Positions 15,735 to 25,156 of a stretch of 64,000 bases of DNA are shown here, one piece after another. A program made the translations under genes and the position numbers. This stretch comes from Lachnospiraceae bacterium (GTDB taxonomy: Bacteria > Bacillota > Clostridia > Lachnospirales > Lachnospiraceae). Numbering within the stretch: the stretch's first letter is position 1; the number at the start of each line of letters is the position of its first letter. The notes below the pieces were generated by a model, which had not been told where the DNA came from, ran no database searches, and saw only the letters and a program-made list of their open reading frames with translations. Location of the stretch: NCBI GenBank assembly GCA_024405115.1, contig JAKSPD010000001.1, positions 62,001-126,000 of the forward strand, in the 5' to 3' direction.

Positions 15735-16427
15735 TCAGTAAAATGTGGCAAAAACCGGAGCGAGGATAACCGTGAATACACCGGACACGACTATTGAAAG
15801 ACTGCTCATGGCTCCGGTAAGGCTCCCTATCTCCATTGCCTTTGCCGTTCCGATGGCGTGAGAAGCCGTACCTATCGCTATTCCTTTTGCCACGGGTTCC
15901 TTTATGCAAAGTACCTTAAGAAGAGGTACGCATATGAGGTTTCCCGTTATTCCGGTCATGATGATGACTGCAACCGTTATGGGTGAGTAGCCACCCATCT
16001 CCTCCGATACCGCCATTCCGATGGCCGTTGTTATGGACTTTGGAAGGAACGTCACATATTCCCTGTGAGACAGCCCGAAAAGCACTGAAAGGATGAGGAC
16101 TGAAAGGAGCGAGGCAACCACCCCTGAAAGGATTCCGCATAGAATGGCAGCCGCATTTTTCTTTAATGCCTCCATCTGCTCGTAAAGCGGCACCGCAAGA
16201 CAGATGGTCGCGGGCGTCAGGAACCAGCTTATGTACCTGGCACCCTCGTAATATGATGAATACTCCGTTTTTGTGCTGACAAGGAATGCTATCGTAAGAC
16301 CCACGGCAATAAGAAGCGGGTTCACTATCGCACTCTTAAACTTCTTTTTGAGCAGCATTCCCACATAAAAGAAAAGAAGCGTGAGCACGGTTCCGGCATA
16401 CACAGAGGAGGCAAAGAATTCATTCAT
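15735..16427 (-). CDS. lrgB: LrgB/CidB-family membrane protein
   Basis: A 230-residue protein with several hydrophobic helices and the family's conserved stretch FLPKSITTAIGMAVSEEMGG. LrgB acts with the small holin-like LrgA in controlling murein hydrolase activity and in export of small metabolites such as pyruvate in some Firmicutes. It overlaps lrgA by 8 bases. No convincing terminator follows; the 117 bases to the next gene contain only a GGTGGCCACC palindrome (15715-15724) and A/T-rich runs. Confidence 0.9.
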   Translation of the reverse strand: MNEFFASSVYAGTVLTLLFFYVGMLLKKKFKSAIVNPLLIAVGLTIAFLVSTKTEYSSYYEGARYISWFLTPATICLAVPLYEQMEALKKNAAAILCGILSGVVASLLSVLILSVLFGLSHREYVTFLPKSITTAIGMAVSEEMGGYSPITVAVIIMTGITGNLICVPLLKVLCIKEPVAKGIAIGTASHAIGTAKAMEIGSLTGAMSSLSIVVSGVFTVILAPVFATFY

Positions 16428-16779
16428 CTTTTTTTCCTCCCTTTCTTATGACTGCCTGGGTGACGAACCCTGACACGCCCATCACGATGGCCGTCACCAG
16501 GACTATCATCACGATATACGAAAACCATGACGGCTTAATGATGTCCCAGGAATCAATCAGTCCCACCGCTGCCGGAATGAACATTATCTGCATTATCCCC
16601 GTAAGAAAATCGGCCGTTTCCTTGACATCAGAAAGCTTAATGACCTTAAGGCACAGAAGCGTAAAAAGAAAAACGAGCCCGTAGATTCCTGCGGGCACCG
16701 GTAACGGTATGAAATGATGGAGTACTTCCCCTGACAGGGTCAGGAGAAGTATTATTCCTGTCTGTTTCAGATATTTCAT
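16420..16779 (-). CDS. lrgA: LrgA/CidA-family holin-like protein
   Basis: A 119-residue protein with four predicted membrane segments. Family features are LSGEVLHHFIPLPVPAGIYGL at the N-terminus and FIPAAVGLIDSWDII in the middle. It forms the small partner of LrgB. It overlaps the lactonase-like gene by 4 bases upstream and lrgB by 8 bases downstream, so all three are translationally coupled. Confidence 0.9.
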   Translation of the reverse strand: MKYLKQTGIILLLTLSGEVLHHFIPLPVPAGIYGLVFLFTLLCLKVIKLSDVKETADFLTGIMQIMFIPAAVGLIDSWDIIKPSWFSYIVMIVLVTAIVMGVSGFVTQAVIRKGGKKDE

Positions 16780-17828
16780 TTGATTGTAACAAACCTCACT
16801 GAATTCGGCTGGCTGACAGGGATGTTCCTGTCGTTCATTATGAGAATGTCACGGTCATAGTCGACCTTGAAGAAGGAAAGCTCACCGCTTGCGTGGTTTG
16901 CCACGGCCAGATGCTGGTCGTCCGGGAAAAGAGAGATGTCCTTCGGATAGTCACCGCTTATCGGAAGAGAATTAGCAAACGATAAAAGTCCCGTCTCGGG
17001 ATCACGGTTAAAAATGGTCACCGTGTTCTCTCCTGCATTGGATACCAGGATATGCTTTCCGTCATGTGTTACTCGCATGGCACATGCCGCAGTCATTGAG
17101 ATGTCTCCCTTTTTAGCGGTCGTTGAAACCGTCTGGATTTTCTCAAGCACGGGTGCACGCCCGTCGTCATTATATGAATATACCTCTACCGCATCCTTTA
17201 TCTCATAGATCAGGTAAAGGAATTTTCCGTCACCTGAGAAACGGAAGAACCTGGGTGAAGATCCGAGCTCACACCTTAATGCCGCAACCTGTTCCAGGTC
17301 CTCATATCTCGTATCAAAACGGAAGATCCTTATCTGGTCGATTCCGGAGTCAACCGAGAACAGGTACTTGTTGTCCCACGTGAGCCTTACGCAGCTGATG
17401 TGCGGACGGTATGTTCTTTCGGCCACGCTTCCGTAACCCCTGTCATAGAACTGATACTTTATCTTGTCAATCGAACCGTCGGATTTGGTTGAAAGGATCG
17501 TGCATTTGCCGTCATGATAGCCGCTCACGCAGATGTACCTGTCATCAAGCGATATTGAAAGATGACAGCCCCTCATTCCGTTTATCCTCTTGGAGTTCAT
17601 CTTCTCGAGGCTTCCGTCCGGAAGAATCTTATATGAAGTCACTCCGTATTCTGAAACCGCATACAGTACCTGACGCTTTCTTCCGCAGATTATGTATGAA
17701 CAGTTGTATTCCTCAACCTCCTCGCGATACGTGAATTTACCGTTTACGGGATCCACGTCAAAAACCGTGATTCCCTTGTTCTTGCCATCGTAGCAGTAGC
17801 TGCCTACATAGGCCATTACCTTACTCAT
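16776..17828 (-). CDS. Lactonase-family seven-bladed beta-propeller protein (6-phosphogluconolactonase-like)
   Basis: A 350-residue protein of the PF10282 lactonase family, recognised from regularly spaced blades (ITVFDVDPVNGKFTYREEV; YLFSVDSGIDQIRIFRFD; ILVSNAGENTVTIFNRD; HLAVANHASGELSFFKVD). Relatives include Pgl of the pentose-phosphate pathway and YkgB. There is no signal peptide. It lies between potD and lrgA with small gaps or overlaps. Whether it hydrolyses 6-phosphogluconolactone here is not certain. Confidence 0.8.
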   Translation of the reverse strand: MSKVMAYVGSYCYDGKNKGITVFDVDPVNGKFTYREEVEEYNCSYIICGRKRQVLYAVSEYGVTSYKILPDGSLEKMNSKRINGMRGCHLSISLDDRYICVSGYHDGKCTILSTKSDGSIDKIKYQFYDRGYGSVAERTYRPHISCVRLTWDNKYLFSVDSGIDQIRIFRFDTRYEDLEQVAALRCELGSSPRFFRFSGDGKFLYLIYEIKDAVEVYSYNDDGRAPVLEKIQTVSTTAKKGDISMTAACAMRVTHDGKHILVSNAGENTVTIFNRDPETGLLSFANSLPISGDYPKDISLFPDDQHLAVANHASGELSFFKVDYDRDILIMNDRNIPVSQPNSVRFVTIK

Positions 17829-17845
17829 TAATTACTTATTTCCTT

Positions 17846-18928
17846 TCAGGCATTTGAAGCTGCAATCTTTACCTTTGCCCACAGCTCTGCCATAATTTTT
17901 CTTGCCTTCTCGCTGTAATGGAAGACCTCGTCGTTTGCGTTATCCATTCTCGGGATATATGCATCAACGCCCTCGTATTCACCGCCATTTCCTGAAAGTT
18001 CCTTCTTTACCTTAAGGTTGGGGGAGGTATATCCGATGCCCTTTGAGTTGATTGATGCAGCCTCATACTCGGACACATAGTTTATGAACTCATGAGCGAG
18101 GTCAACGTGCTCCGCATTTTTGGGAATTACCATGCAGTCCATCCAGATGTTCGTGCCGTAATCCGGCATGTAGAAGGCCATGTTTTCATTCTCACTCATT
18201 ACATATACGGCCTCACCGCTGTACATGATTCCGAGAGCCTTCCTGGCCTGTGCCATGTTGTCGATGATCTCATCCGTCACGATCTCAGGCTCCATCGTGT
18301 TAACGATGTTGAGAAGGAGCTCATATGCTTCATTAAGCTCAGCCTCGCTCTCCGTATTCATGGAATAACCCAGTTCCTTCAAGGCTGTCATGAACATGTC
18401 ACGTTCGGAGTCATAAAGGTAGATGTCTCCCTTATATTTCGGATTTGCGAAGATTCCGTATCCCTCGTTTACGACATCGTTTTCATCAACTACTCTCGTG
18501 TCATAGATAATTCCAACCGTGCCCCAGAAATAAGGAATTGCATACTGCTGCCCGGGATCAAAATCCATGCGGGCCAGAAGGTCAGGGTCAATATCCTTAA
18601 TGCATGTAAGCTTTTCCTTCTGAAGCGGCTGGAGGAGTTCCTCCTGCATGAGGCGCTCAATCATGTAGTCGCTGGGGATGAGGATGTCATATGCGTCACC
18701 GTTTGCCACCTTGATGTACATCTGCTCGTTAGACTCAAAGATGTCGAGAACGATGTTTGCCCCCGTACGCTTTTCAAATCCCTTGATGACGTCATCCTCG
18801 ATATATTCGCCGGCATTATAAAGATGCAGTGTCTGACCTTCGTACTTTCCGCTTCCGCTGGAACCCGAGCATGCCGCACACATCACTGCAAGCACTGCCA
18901 CAAGCATCATGGTAATAAGTTTTTTCAT
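17846..18928 (-). CDS. potD: Spermidine/putrescine ABC transporter substrate-binding lipoprotein
   Basis: A 360-residue extracellular binding protein. A lipoprotein signal ends in VMCAACSG (lipobox cysteine about residue 20). The mature part has the PotD pattern LHLYNAGEYIEDDVIKGFEK, IPYFWGTVGIIYD and NIWMDCMVIPKNA. It binds polyamines and delivers them to PotBC. It overlaps potC by 4 bases. Last gene of potABCD. Confidence 0.93.
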   Translation of the reverse strand: MKKLITMMLVAVLAVMCAACSGSSGSGKYEGQTLHLYNAGEYIEDDVIKGFEKRTGANIVLDIFESNEQMYIKVANGDAYDILIPSDYMIERLMQEELLQPLQKEKLTCIKDIDPDLLARMDFDPGQQYAIPYFWGTVGIIYDTRVVDENDVVNEGYGIFANPKYKGDIYLYDSERDMFMTALKELGYSMNTESEAELNEAYELLLNIVNTMEPEIVTDEIIDNMAQARKALGIMYSGEAVYVMSENENMAFYMPDYGTNIWMDCMVIPKNAEHVDLAHEFINYVSEYEAASINSKGIGYTSPNLKVKKELSGNGGEYEGVDAYIPRMDNANDEVFHYSEKARKIMAELWAKVKIAASNA

Positions 18929-19734
18929 TTTGAACTCCTTTCTGACTTGAGCAACCTCTTTTCCTTTATCACCGGTACTATATTGATTATGAGGAGCACT
19001 ATCGTTATAAGTGCCACCACAAGTGTTGAAACGGCATTTATGCTGGGATTCACCCTCTTACTCATGGTGTATACCATGATTGAAAGGTTCTTGACGCCAC
19101 GCCCTGTTACGAAATAGGAAATCACGAAATCATCAAAGCTCATTGTAAAGGCAATGAGGGCGCCACTTATGATTCCGGGCATTATCTGCGGAACCATTAC
19201 CTTTGTGAGTGCCTGCCACGGCGTGCACCCTAGATCCATGGCAGCGTCCGCAAGGTTCGGGTCGAGCGAGCGGATCTTCGGCATGACGCTAAGTATAACA
19301 TACGGTATGCAGAATGCAATATGCGCAAGCATCATCGTGACAAGTCCCCTCTCAACGCCCAGGGTTATGAAGAAGATCATGAGGCTTATTGCGGTCACTA
19401 TCTCCGGGTTCATGATGGGAAAGTCGTTTAACTGTAAAACGAGGTCATGCACCACCCTCTTTGACTTTGAAAGGCCTATTGCCGCTATGGTTCCGGCTAT
19501 GGTTGACACAAACGTGGCCACGACTGCGACGATGATGGTCGTATACAGTGACTCCATCATGCTGCGGCTGCTGAACAGCTTTTCATACCATGTAAGCGAA
19601 AAGCTTTCAAAGCGCGTAAGTGACTTTGAACTGTTAAACGAGAATACAATTACGAAAATGATTGGGAGGTAGAAGAAGATGACTGTAAGAATCATCAGTA
19701 TCTTACCTACCGGACGTTTCTTCTTTTTCATCAT
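18925..19734 (-). CDS. potC: Spermidine/putrescine ABC transporter permease
   Basis: A 269-residue inner permease with about six membrane segments and the cytoplasmic EAA-type loop (AAMDLGCTPWQALTKVMVPQIMPG) that docks on the ATPase PotA. It overlaps potB and potD by 4 bases each. Confidence 0.93.
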   Translation of the reverse strand: MMKKKKRPVGKILMILTVIFFYLPIIFVIVFSFNSSKSLTRFESFSLTWYEKLFSSRSMMESLYTTIIVAVVATFVSTIAGTIAAIGLSKSKRVVHDLVLQLNDFPIMNPEIVTAISLMIFFITLGVERGLVTMMLAHIAFCIPYVILSVMPKIRSLDPNLADAAMDLGCTPWQALTKVMVPQIMPGIISGALIAFTMSFDDFVISYFVTGRGVKNLSIMVYTMSKRVNPSINAVSTLVVALITIVLLIINIVPVIKEKRLLKSERSSK

Positions 19735-20639
19735 ATCCTCCTTTCATCGGCACCGGCCTTCTTTGAATCAGGGATGAGCCTCTGGAACAGCGTCTTCTTT
19801 GCATCAGGCTTTACATTTCCTGAGGCAATGTCCTCGCCGCGTCGTACGATGTACATTGAAAGCATCATTATGACAGCCATTATCATGGATATGGCGGCAC
19901 CGAAGTTCCATTCGCCCACTGTTATGAACTGGTTTTCTATGAAGTTACCTATAAGGAAGTACGAGCCTCCGCCCAGAAGCTTTGGAATAAAGAAGCTGCT
20001 TACCGCGGGAAGGAACACGAGGGATATCCCGCTTACAACACCGGGAATTGAAAGCGGAAGCGTGATCTTCAAAAAGCGCTGCGCCGCATTCGCACCCAGG
20101 TCATTTCCGGCCTCCAGAAGCATCGGGTCCATCTTGCATAAGGACGTGTTTATCTGCAATATCATAAAAGGCAGGAAGTTGTAGATCATACCGATTAATA
20201 CTGCTGTCTCCGTATAAAGGATTTCCACGTCCTTTGCACCGAAAAGTGCAAAAAACCTTGATACGATTCCATCCTTTGAAAGGATGCCTATCCATGCGTA
20301 TGTCCTTACCAGCATGTTGATCCACATGGGGATGGTGATGATGAGAACGAGCATTCCCCTCGTCTTGTCATCAGAGTTTGCAATGAAGTATGCAACCGGA
20401 TAGCCTATTATGATGCAGAGCACCGTAGTCTTTAAGGCAATCACGATACTTCTCCACATGACCTTTAAAAAGTCAGGATCAGTGAAGAACTTCCTGAAGT
20501 GTTCAAGTGTAAACCTGAATGTAAGTGTTCCGCTGCCGCTGTTGGTGAATGCATAAAAAACCAGCAGAAGCATCGGAAGGGCAATCATTATTACTGCCCA
20601 TACAATGTACGGTATGGCAAGGTCTGAAAGTTTCTTCAT
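19731..20639 (-). CDS. potB: Spermidine/putrescine ABC transporter permease
   Basis: A 302-residue permease with about six membrane segments and an EAA loop (LEAGNDLGANAAQRFLKITLPLS). It pairs with PotC. It starts 10 bases after potA ends. Confidence 0.93.
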   Translation of the reverse strand: MKKLSDLAIPYIVWAVIMIALPMLLLVFYAFTNSGSGTLTFRFTLEHFRKFFTDPDFLKVMWRSIVIALKTTVLCIIIGYPVAYFIANSDDKTRGMLVLIITIPMWINMLVRTYAWIGILSKDGIVSRFFALFGAKDVEILYTETAVLIGMIYNFLPFMILQINTSLCKMDPMLLEAGNDLGANAAQRFLKITLPLSIPGVVSGISLVFLPAVSSFFIPKLLGGGSYFLIGNFIENQFITVGEWNFGAAISMIMAVIMMLSMYIVRRGEDIASGNVKPDAKKTLFQRLIPDSKKAGADERRI

Positions 20640-20649
20640 CGGCTTATCC

Positions 20650-22227
20650 TCACATTGTGTGCATTACGTGAATATCTTCCGGCGCAAACGTAAGTCCAAC
20701 CTCACTGCCCTCCTCAACGAAGTCAGTGGTCCTTACCTTCATCGCGCGTCCCATCGTGGAGAATGTCACCTTGTATGTTCCCACGGTGATGTTCTCCGGG
20801 TCAAAGTCATAGTCAACATAAGTCTCAACACTCACGTTCTCATCCGAAAGCTTCCATGCCTGGGCGTTTGCCCATGTCTTAAGGTCCGTGTCAAGTGCCT
20901 GTGACTCAGTTATCTCATCAACCGTCTTAAAGAAGTTGAATGCCATGATTCCTTCGTTTTCCTTCGGGTTTTTCACATACTTCTGGTCAACTACGGAAAT
21001 GGTCTTTGTTATTGAAAGACCTCCGTTCGTATAGAACGTTACAAAATACTCGCCCTCTTCAGCCTTTAAGTCATACTCAAGCTTTGAGATGGAAAGAAGC
21101 TCGTCAGTTTCGGGAACCCATGCCTGTGCATCGGCACGTGCGATTATCTCCCTGTCGTCAAGTGACTCGACGTCCTCTATGTCAACAAAGAAGTCATTTG
21201 CTGAAATCTTTTCCTTGCCGTCCTCGCTCGTCACCTCGTTATTTGCGATGACCCTCATGCGTACTGTGACGGTTGTGCCGGGAACGGTCTCGACAACCAC
21301 CTCGTAATGCATTCCCTTAAAGAGAACTGAGTCAACCGTTCCTGTAATCTTTCCTTCCTCAGGTGTCACGATGTCAATGTCCTCAGGGCGGAGCACCACG
21401 TCAACAGGCTCATTTTCCGCAAAGTCACGGTCAACGCACTCAAACTGAATGTCATCAAACTCCACAAGATAATCCTTTATCATCTTTCCGGGAATGATGT
21501 TTGACTCACCGATGAAGTCCGCCACGTAACGGTTCGCGGGCTCGTTGTAGATGTCCACGGGGCTTCCTATCTGCTGGATGATGCCGTCCTTCATTACAAC
21601 GATCTTATCAGACATTGTAAGAGCCTCTTCCTGGTCATGTGTGACATAGATGAAGGTGATTCCAACCTCCTGCTGGATGCGTTTAAGCTCGTACTGCATC
21701 TCCTTACGGAGCTTAAGGTCCAGAGCTCCCAAAGGCTCATCCAAAAGGAGGACCTTCGGTTCATTTACAAGTGCCCTTGCGATTGCGACTCTCTGCTGCT
21801 GTCCGCCTGAAAGAAGGGTCACGTTTTTCTTCTCGTATCCCTCAAGTCCGATGAGCTTTAACATCTTCATGACCTTCTGCTCGATGATGTCCTCCTTCAT
21901 CTTCTTTAAACGGAGGCCGAAGGCGATGTTCTCATATACGTTAAGATGCGGGAAAAGGGCATACTTCTGGAACACCGTGTTAAGTTCACGCTTATATGGC
22001 GGTAGCTTAGCTATGTCCTGCCCGTCAAAAATCACCTTTCCCTCTGACGGTTCAAGAAATCCTCCAAGGATCCTAAGGAGCGTTGTCTTTCCGCATCCTG
22101 ACGGTCCCAGAAGCGTCACAAATTCATTTTCCATGATATCCAGGTTGATTCCCTTTAATACGACCTGGTTATCCTCAAAGATCATAACGATGTTCTTGAA
22201 CTGGATAAGTGGTAATTTCTGTTCCAT
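20650..22227 (-). CDS. potA: Spermidine/putrescine ABC transporter ATPase with an insert in the C-terminal TOBE region
   Basis: A 525-residue ATPase; usual PotA length is about 350-380. Walker [10 protein letters not shown] is at 41-49, the signature LSGGQQQR at 139-146, Walker B LLLDEP at 160-165 and the switch histidine at 197. The TOBE domain begins normally ([12 protein letters not shown], about 277) and its family-typical ending [14 protein letters not shown] closes the protein. Between about 330 and 503 lies an extra region with two similar halves, each starting AxAQAW (365-370 and 453-458) and ending in a beta hairpin ([35 protein letters not shown]). These halves look Ig-like. The insert could be a regulatory domain; its origin is unclear. 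Confidence 0.92.
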   Translation of the reverse strand: MEQKLPLIQFKNIVMIFEDNQVVLKGINLDIMENEFVTLLGPSGCGKTTLLRILGGFLEPSEGKVIFDGQDIAKLPPYKRELNTVFQKYALFPHLNVYENIAFGLRLKKMKEDIIEQKVMKMLKLIGLEGYEKKNVTLLSGGQQQRVAIARALVNEPKVLLLDEPLGALDLKLRKEMQYELKRIQQEVGITFIYVTHDQEEALTMSDKIVVMKDGIIQQIGSPVDIYNEPANRYVADFIGESNIIPGKMIKDYLVEFDDIQFECVDRDFAENEPVDVVLRPEDIDIVTPEEGKITGTVDSVLFKGMHYEVVVETVPGTTVTVRMRVIANNEVTSEDGKEKISANDFFVDIEDVESLDDREIIARADAQAWVPETDELLSISKLEYDLKAEEGEYFVTFYTNGGLSITKTISVVDQKYVKNPKENEGIMAFNFFKTVDEITESQALDTDLKTWANAQAWKLSDENVSVETYVDYDFDPENITVGTYKVTFSTMGRAMKVRTTDFVEEGSEVGLTFAPEDIHVMHTM

Positions 22228-22248
22228 TTTCCCTTATGTCTCCTTTAA

Positions 22249-22866
22249 TCAATAATCTTCTGCGCTGCAGTTTTTTTCAATACACTCCTCTATCATGTCG
22301 AAGGAAAAGCCCTTTCCTGCAAGATAGGCAAAAAGCTTCTTTTTTTCAGTGTCCGCGCCCTTTTTTAAAAGTGCCCTTTCACATGCGGCGTACTCATCCT
22401 CATAACTTATACCGTCAAGGACCTGTTTTACGTTTTCTCCCTTAAGCCCTTTCCGGAAAAGCTTTGCCTCGATTTCACGGCGTGAGTAGTACCCCGCCAT
22501 TTGGTTTACATAATTTTCCGTAAGCCTCTCGTCGTCCGCAAACTTATACTTACGGAGCCACTCCATCACGCCTTCAATGACACATTCAGGATAAAGGCCT
22601 TCTTTAAGCTTTGCCCTTATCTGAAACTCCGTGCGGTCTCCTTTTTCAAGGTAATGCACCGCCCTCTTCTTTCCCCTTGGAAGGAGGATCTCATCCATTA
22701 TCTTTCTGTAAGAGGCAACATCAATCTCCTGGTTTTCTGCATCCGCAGTCATGCCGGCGGATCTCATTTCCCCCTTATACAGAAGGAAGGTCACATCCCC
22801 TTCATCGAGTGTGACCTTCATGCGTTTCCTGTCGTAAGCCGTTACTTCATTTACGATGTGGGTCAT
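22249..22866 (-). CDS. recX: Recombination regulator RecX
   Basis: A 205-residue, mostly helical protein with three-helix RecX repeats (HYLEKGDRTEFQIRAKLKE; YVNQMAGYYSRREIEAKL; FAYLAGKGFSFDMIEECI). It modulates RecA filaments. It starts 3 bases after the recA stop and is followed 21 bases later by potA on the same strand, with no terminator between. Confidence 0.9.
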   Translation of the reverse strand: MTHIVNEVTAYDRKRMKVTLDEGDVTFLLYKGEMRSAGMTADAENQEIDVASYRKIMDEILLPRGKKRAVHYLEKGDRTEFQIRAKLKEGLYPECVIEGVMEWLRKYKFADDERLTENYVNQMAGYYSRREIEAKLFRKGLKGENVKQVLDGISYEDEYAACERALLKKGADTEKKKLFAYLAGKGFSFDMIEECIEKNCSAEDY

Positions 22867-22869
22867 CTC

Positions 22870-23937
22870 TTACTCCATACCGTTCTGTTTGGCCTTTAAA
22901 TTTTCTGTTTCTGAATCATCCGAAATCCAGCCCTCCTGGATACGGATCTTTCTCTCAATCTCAGCAAGTACCTCGGGATTGTCGTGAAGGAACTGTTTTG
23001 CATTCTCCCTTCCCTGTCCGATCTTTGAACCGTTGTACGCAAACCACGCACCGCTCTTCTCGATGAAGCCACGGCTTACTGCAAGGTCGATGAGGTCACC
23101 CTCCTTTGAGATGCCCTTACCGTAGATGATGTCAAACTCCGCAGTCTTAAACGGCGGTGCCACCTTGTTCTTTACAACCTTGACCTTGACATGGTTTCCG
23201 ATTGCATCGGCTCCCTGCTTGATGGTTTCAGTACGGCGGATGTCCATACGTACTGATGCGTAGAACTTGAGTGCGTTTCCACCGGTTGTGGTTTCGGGGT
23301 TGCCGAACATGACTCCGATTTTTTCACGGAGCTGGTTGATGAAAATGACCACGCAGTTTGACTTTGAAATCACTGACGTGAGCTTTCTTAAAGCCTGTGA
23401 CATGAGACGTGCCTGAAGTCCCATTACGGAGTCACCCATCTCACCCTCGATTTCCTTCTTGGGAACCAGGGCTGCAACAGAGTCTATGATGATTACGTCG
23501 ATTGCACCTGAACGGACCATCGTATCCGCTATCTCAAGTGCCTCCTCGCCGTTATTTGGCTGTGAAATGTAGAGGTTGTCGATGTCAACTCCGATTCCTT
23601 CCGCATATACAGGGTCAAGAGCATGCTCCGCATCAATGAAGCCTGCGATGGCTCCCTTCTTCTGCGCCTCAGCCACAACGTGAAGTGCAAGTGTTGTCTT
23701 ACCTGAAGACTCAGGTCCGTAAATCTCTATTATTCTTCCCTTTGGAACACCGCCCACGCCAAGCGCGATATCAAGGCTCAATGAACCAGTTGATATGGTC
23801 TCCACGTTAAGTGCCGCTGCGGAATCCCCCAGCTTCATTACCGCGCCTTCTCCAAAGTCTCTCTGGATCTGCTTTAAGGCTGCCTCAAGGGCTTTTTCCT
23901 TATCTGCTGCAATATTTGTCTCGTTTTTTGCTGCCAT
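22870..23937 (-). CDS. recA: Recombinase RecA
   Basis: A 355-residue DNA strand-exchange ATPase. Walker A is GPESSGKTT (about 74-82), with the DNA-binding loops L1 ([20 protein letters not shown]) and L2 ([20 protein letters not shown]) intact. It mediates homologous recombination and LexA self-cleavage. The upstream region (23938-24060) does not show a clear Firmicute LexA box; a possible -10 box TAGAAT lies near 23980. First gene of the run that ends with lrgB. Confidence 0.97.
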   Translation of the reverse strand: MAAKNETNIAADKEKALEAALKQIQRDFGEGAVMKLGDSAAALNVETISTGSLSLDIALGVGGVPKGRIIEIYGPESSGKTTLALHVVAEAQKKGAIAGFIDAEHALDPVYAEGIGVDIDNLYISQPNNGEEALEIADTMVRSGAIDVIIIDSVAALVPKKEIEGEMGDSVMGLQARLMSQALRKLTSVISKSNCVVIFINQLREKIGVMFGNPETTTGGNALKFYASVRMDIRRTETIKQGADAIGNHVKVKVVKNKVAPPFKTAEFDIIYGKGISKEGDLIDLAVSRGFIEKSGAWFAYNGSKIGQGRENAKQFLHDNPEVLAEIERKIRIQEGWISDDSETENLKAKQNGME

Positions 23938-24085
23938 TTTCTCTTCCTTTCTTAAGAAGGGTCCGTGTCATCGGAATTCCAAAATATTCTAACATATCTT
24001 CAGATAAAAATACATATCTTTGAAACAAATTACATCTAATTTTTCACACTGCCATACCTTGCAGATACGAGCGGCACGTTATCAA

Positions 24086-24123
24086 TTAAAAAGGCCGCAT
24101 GCCATGTATTATTGCATGCAGCC
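24086..24123 (-). terminator. Terminator of the DUF2442 antitoxin gene
   Basis: On the minus strand GGCTGCATGC (24123-24114) pairs with GCATGCGGCC (24102-24093), a 10-base stem with one G-U pair, followed by TTTTT. It lies about 100 bases beyond the gene end; those bases hold no gene. Confidence 0.8.
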
Positions 24124-24224
24124 ATTCACGTTTCCGTTGCGGTGCCAGGCGCCATAAGGGCTAGCGCTGAAACATTCCGTTATCCTTCTAGCTTCCTGGC
24201 AAAATCCAAAATCTTTTTTGAATA

Positions 24225-24665
24225 TCAGGCGCTACTCTTTGCATCTCCATATTCACGCTTCATTGCTTTTACTGATACGACCCACTGTTTTCCAAACTTA
24301 CAGACATCAACTCCATTCACAAGTTTTCCGTAGGAAACGGCCTTTCTTAATGTACTTTCATTCAGCCCCCACAGTTCTGTTGCGTCAGCAAATGACATCA
24401 ACCCATCAAAAGGCGTTTCCACCCGGACTCCTTTTTCCCACAATTCATCGCAGGACAAATCCAGATCATCATTCCAGACAATGCCATATCCACCAGTGTC
24501 AACAATGACTCCGTAAAACTCTTCCTCCCTATCCTTGAAATATGTAAATACCGAAAGCTTCTCAAACAACGGTTTTACATCATAAATCTTTGTTACTCCC
24601 TCACAGAATTGAACACACAGCCTGTATTCCGGCAAAGCAGCAACATTTTTAATCTTATGAAACAT
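24225..24665 (-). CDS. DUF2442 plus helix-turn-helix protein, antitoxin of a DUF4160/DUF2442 pair
   Basis: A 146-residue protein in two parts. Residues about 1-85 are a DUF2442 domain (NVAALPEYRLCVQFCEGVTKIYDV; GYGIVWNDDLDLSCDELWEKG). Residues about 90-140 are a DNA-binding-like domain (FADATELWGLNESTLRKAV; FGKQWVVSVKAMKREYG) resembling helix-turn-helix antitoxin modules. DUF2442 genes typically follow DUF4160 genes as toxin-antitoxin pairs, and a broken DUF4160 gene lies directly upstream here. A good ribosome binding site GGGAGG precedes the ATG. The frame is intact and A/T-rich compared with recA, which suggests acquisition by transfer. Confidence 0.75.
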   Translation of the reverse strand: MFHKIKNVAALPEYRLCVQFCEGVTKIYDVKPLFEKLSVFTYFKDREEEFYGVIVDTGGYGIVWNDDLDLSCDELWEKGVRVETPFDGLMSFADATELWGLNESTLRKAVSYGKLVNGVDVCKFGKQWVVSVKAMKREYGDAKSSA

Positions 24666-24676
24666 TATATACCTCC

Positions 24677-24933
24677 CTACTCAAGTGGCGGCAGCTTTTT
24701 AAATTCCTGTGTTTCCCAGATTTGCTTCAAATCATCTCTGTTTAATTCAATCCAGTCTCTTACCATCTGCAAAGCCTTTGGCGGCAGAAACCCTTCAAGC
24801 ACTTCCCCGGTCAAATTGCTGCAACATCATCATTATAAATAGCATGAATGTGTGGTGGATTATGCTCACTCTGAAGAAAATACATTTTTATAACGATTCC
24901 ATAAAAACGGGACAATATTGGCATATCTTTCAT
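24677..24933 (-). pseudogene. Frameshifted DUF4160 toxin gene
   Basis: The first 39 codons encode the DUF4160 start (PILSRFYGIVIKMYF; EHNPPHIHAIYNDD) and then hit TGA after VAAI. The family sequence resumes in another frame as LTGEVLEGFLPPKAL and runs through MVRDWIELNRDDLKQIW to TAG at 24677-24679. The reading fits an ancestral ...AAIDLLTGEVL... that lost 4 bases near 24810; restoring them gives a whole 86-residue protein, normal for the family. A strong ribosome binding site (AAGGAGG) and promoter remain. No slippery heptamer suggests programmed frameshifting. Confidence 0.8.
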
Positions 24934-24946
24934 CCTCCTTATGATT

Positions 24947-24974
24947 ATTATATCACGATATCGTGATATTTCAA
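24947..24974 (-). promoter_or_regulatory. Toxin-antitoxin promoter with a 20-base palindromic operator in its spacer
   Basis: On the minus strand TTGAAA (24974-24969), a 16-base spacer and TATAAT (24952-24947). The perfect palindrome ATATCACGATATCGTGATAT (24950-24969) covers the spacer and touches both boxes. A protein bound there would block RNA polymerase, so this is probably the site of autorepression by the helix-turn-helix antitoxin. Confidence 0.75.
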
Positions 24975-25100
24975 CTAATAAACATAAATATGAAGAACTT
25001 ATTCAATCCCCAGTTTTTGCCAACCAACCCCTTGTTTTCACAACATCATTTGACATTACAAGTACATTATCGAACAGACCAAAGTTCCTGATTATGCCAT

Positions 25101-25130
25101 AAAAAAGAGCAGTTCAGGTTGAACTGCCCG
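25101..25130 (-). terminator. Terminator after the TRAP transporter operon
   Basis: On the minus strand a stem built from GGGCAGTTCA and TGAACTGCTC (25128-25107) is followed by TTTTTT. Confidence 0.85.
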
Positions 25131-25156
25131 TTTAAATCCGTTCTTACAGAATCATG

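Noticed and set aside
18092..19117. Long plus-strand frame of 341 residues opposite potD
   Set aside because: It lies antisense to an intact, well-recognised gene, has no family motifs, and reflects codon bias of the opposite strand.
23938..24060. LexA (SOS) box upstream of recA
   Set aside because: No GAAC-N4-GTTC or close variant is present in the upstream bases.
24677..24933. Programmed frameshift in the DUF4160 gene
   Set aside because: No slippery heptamer or downstream stimulator; the length fits loss of 4 bases.
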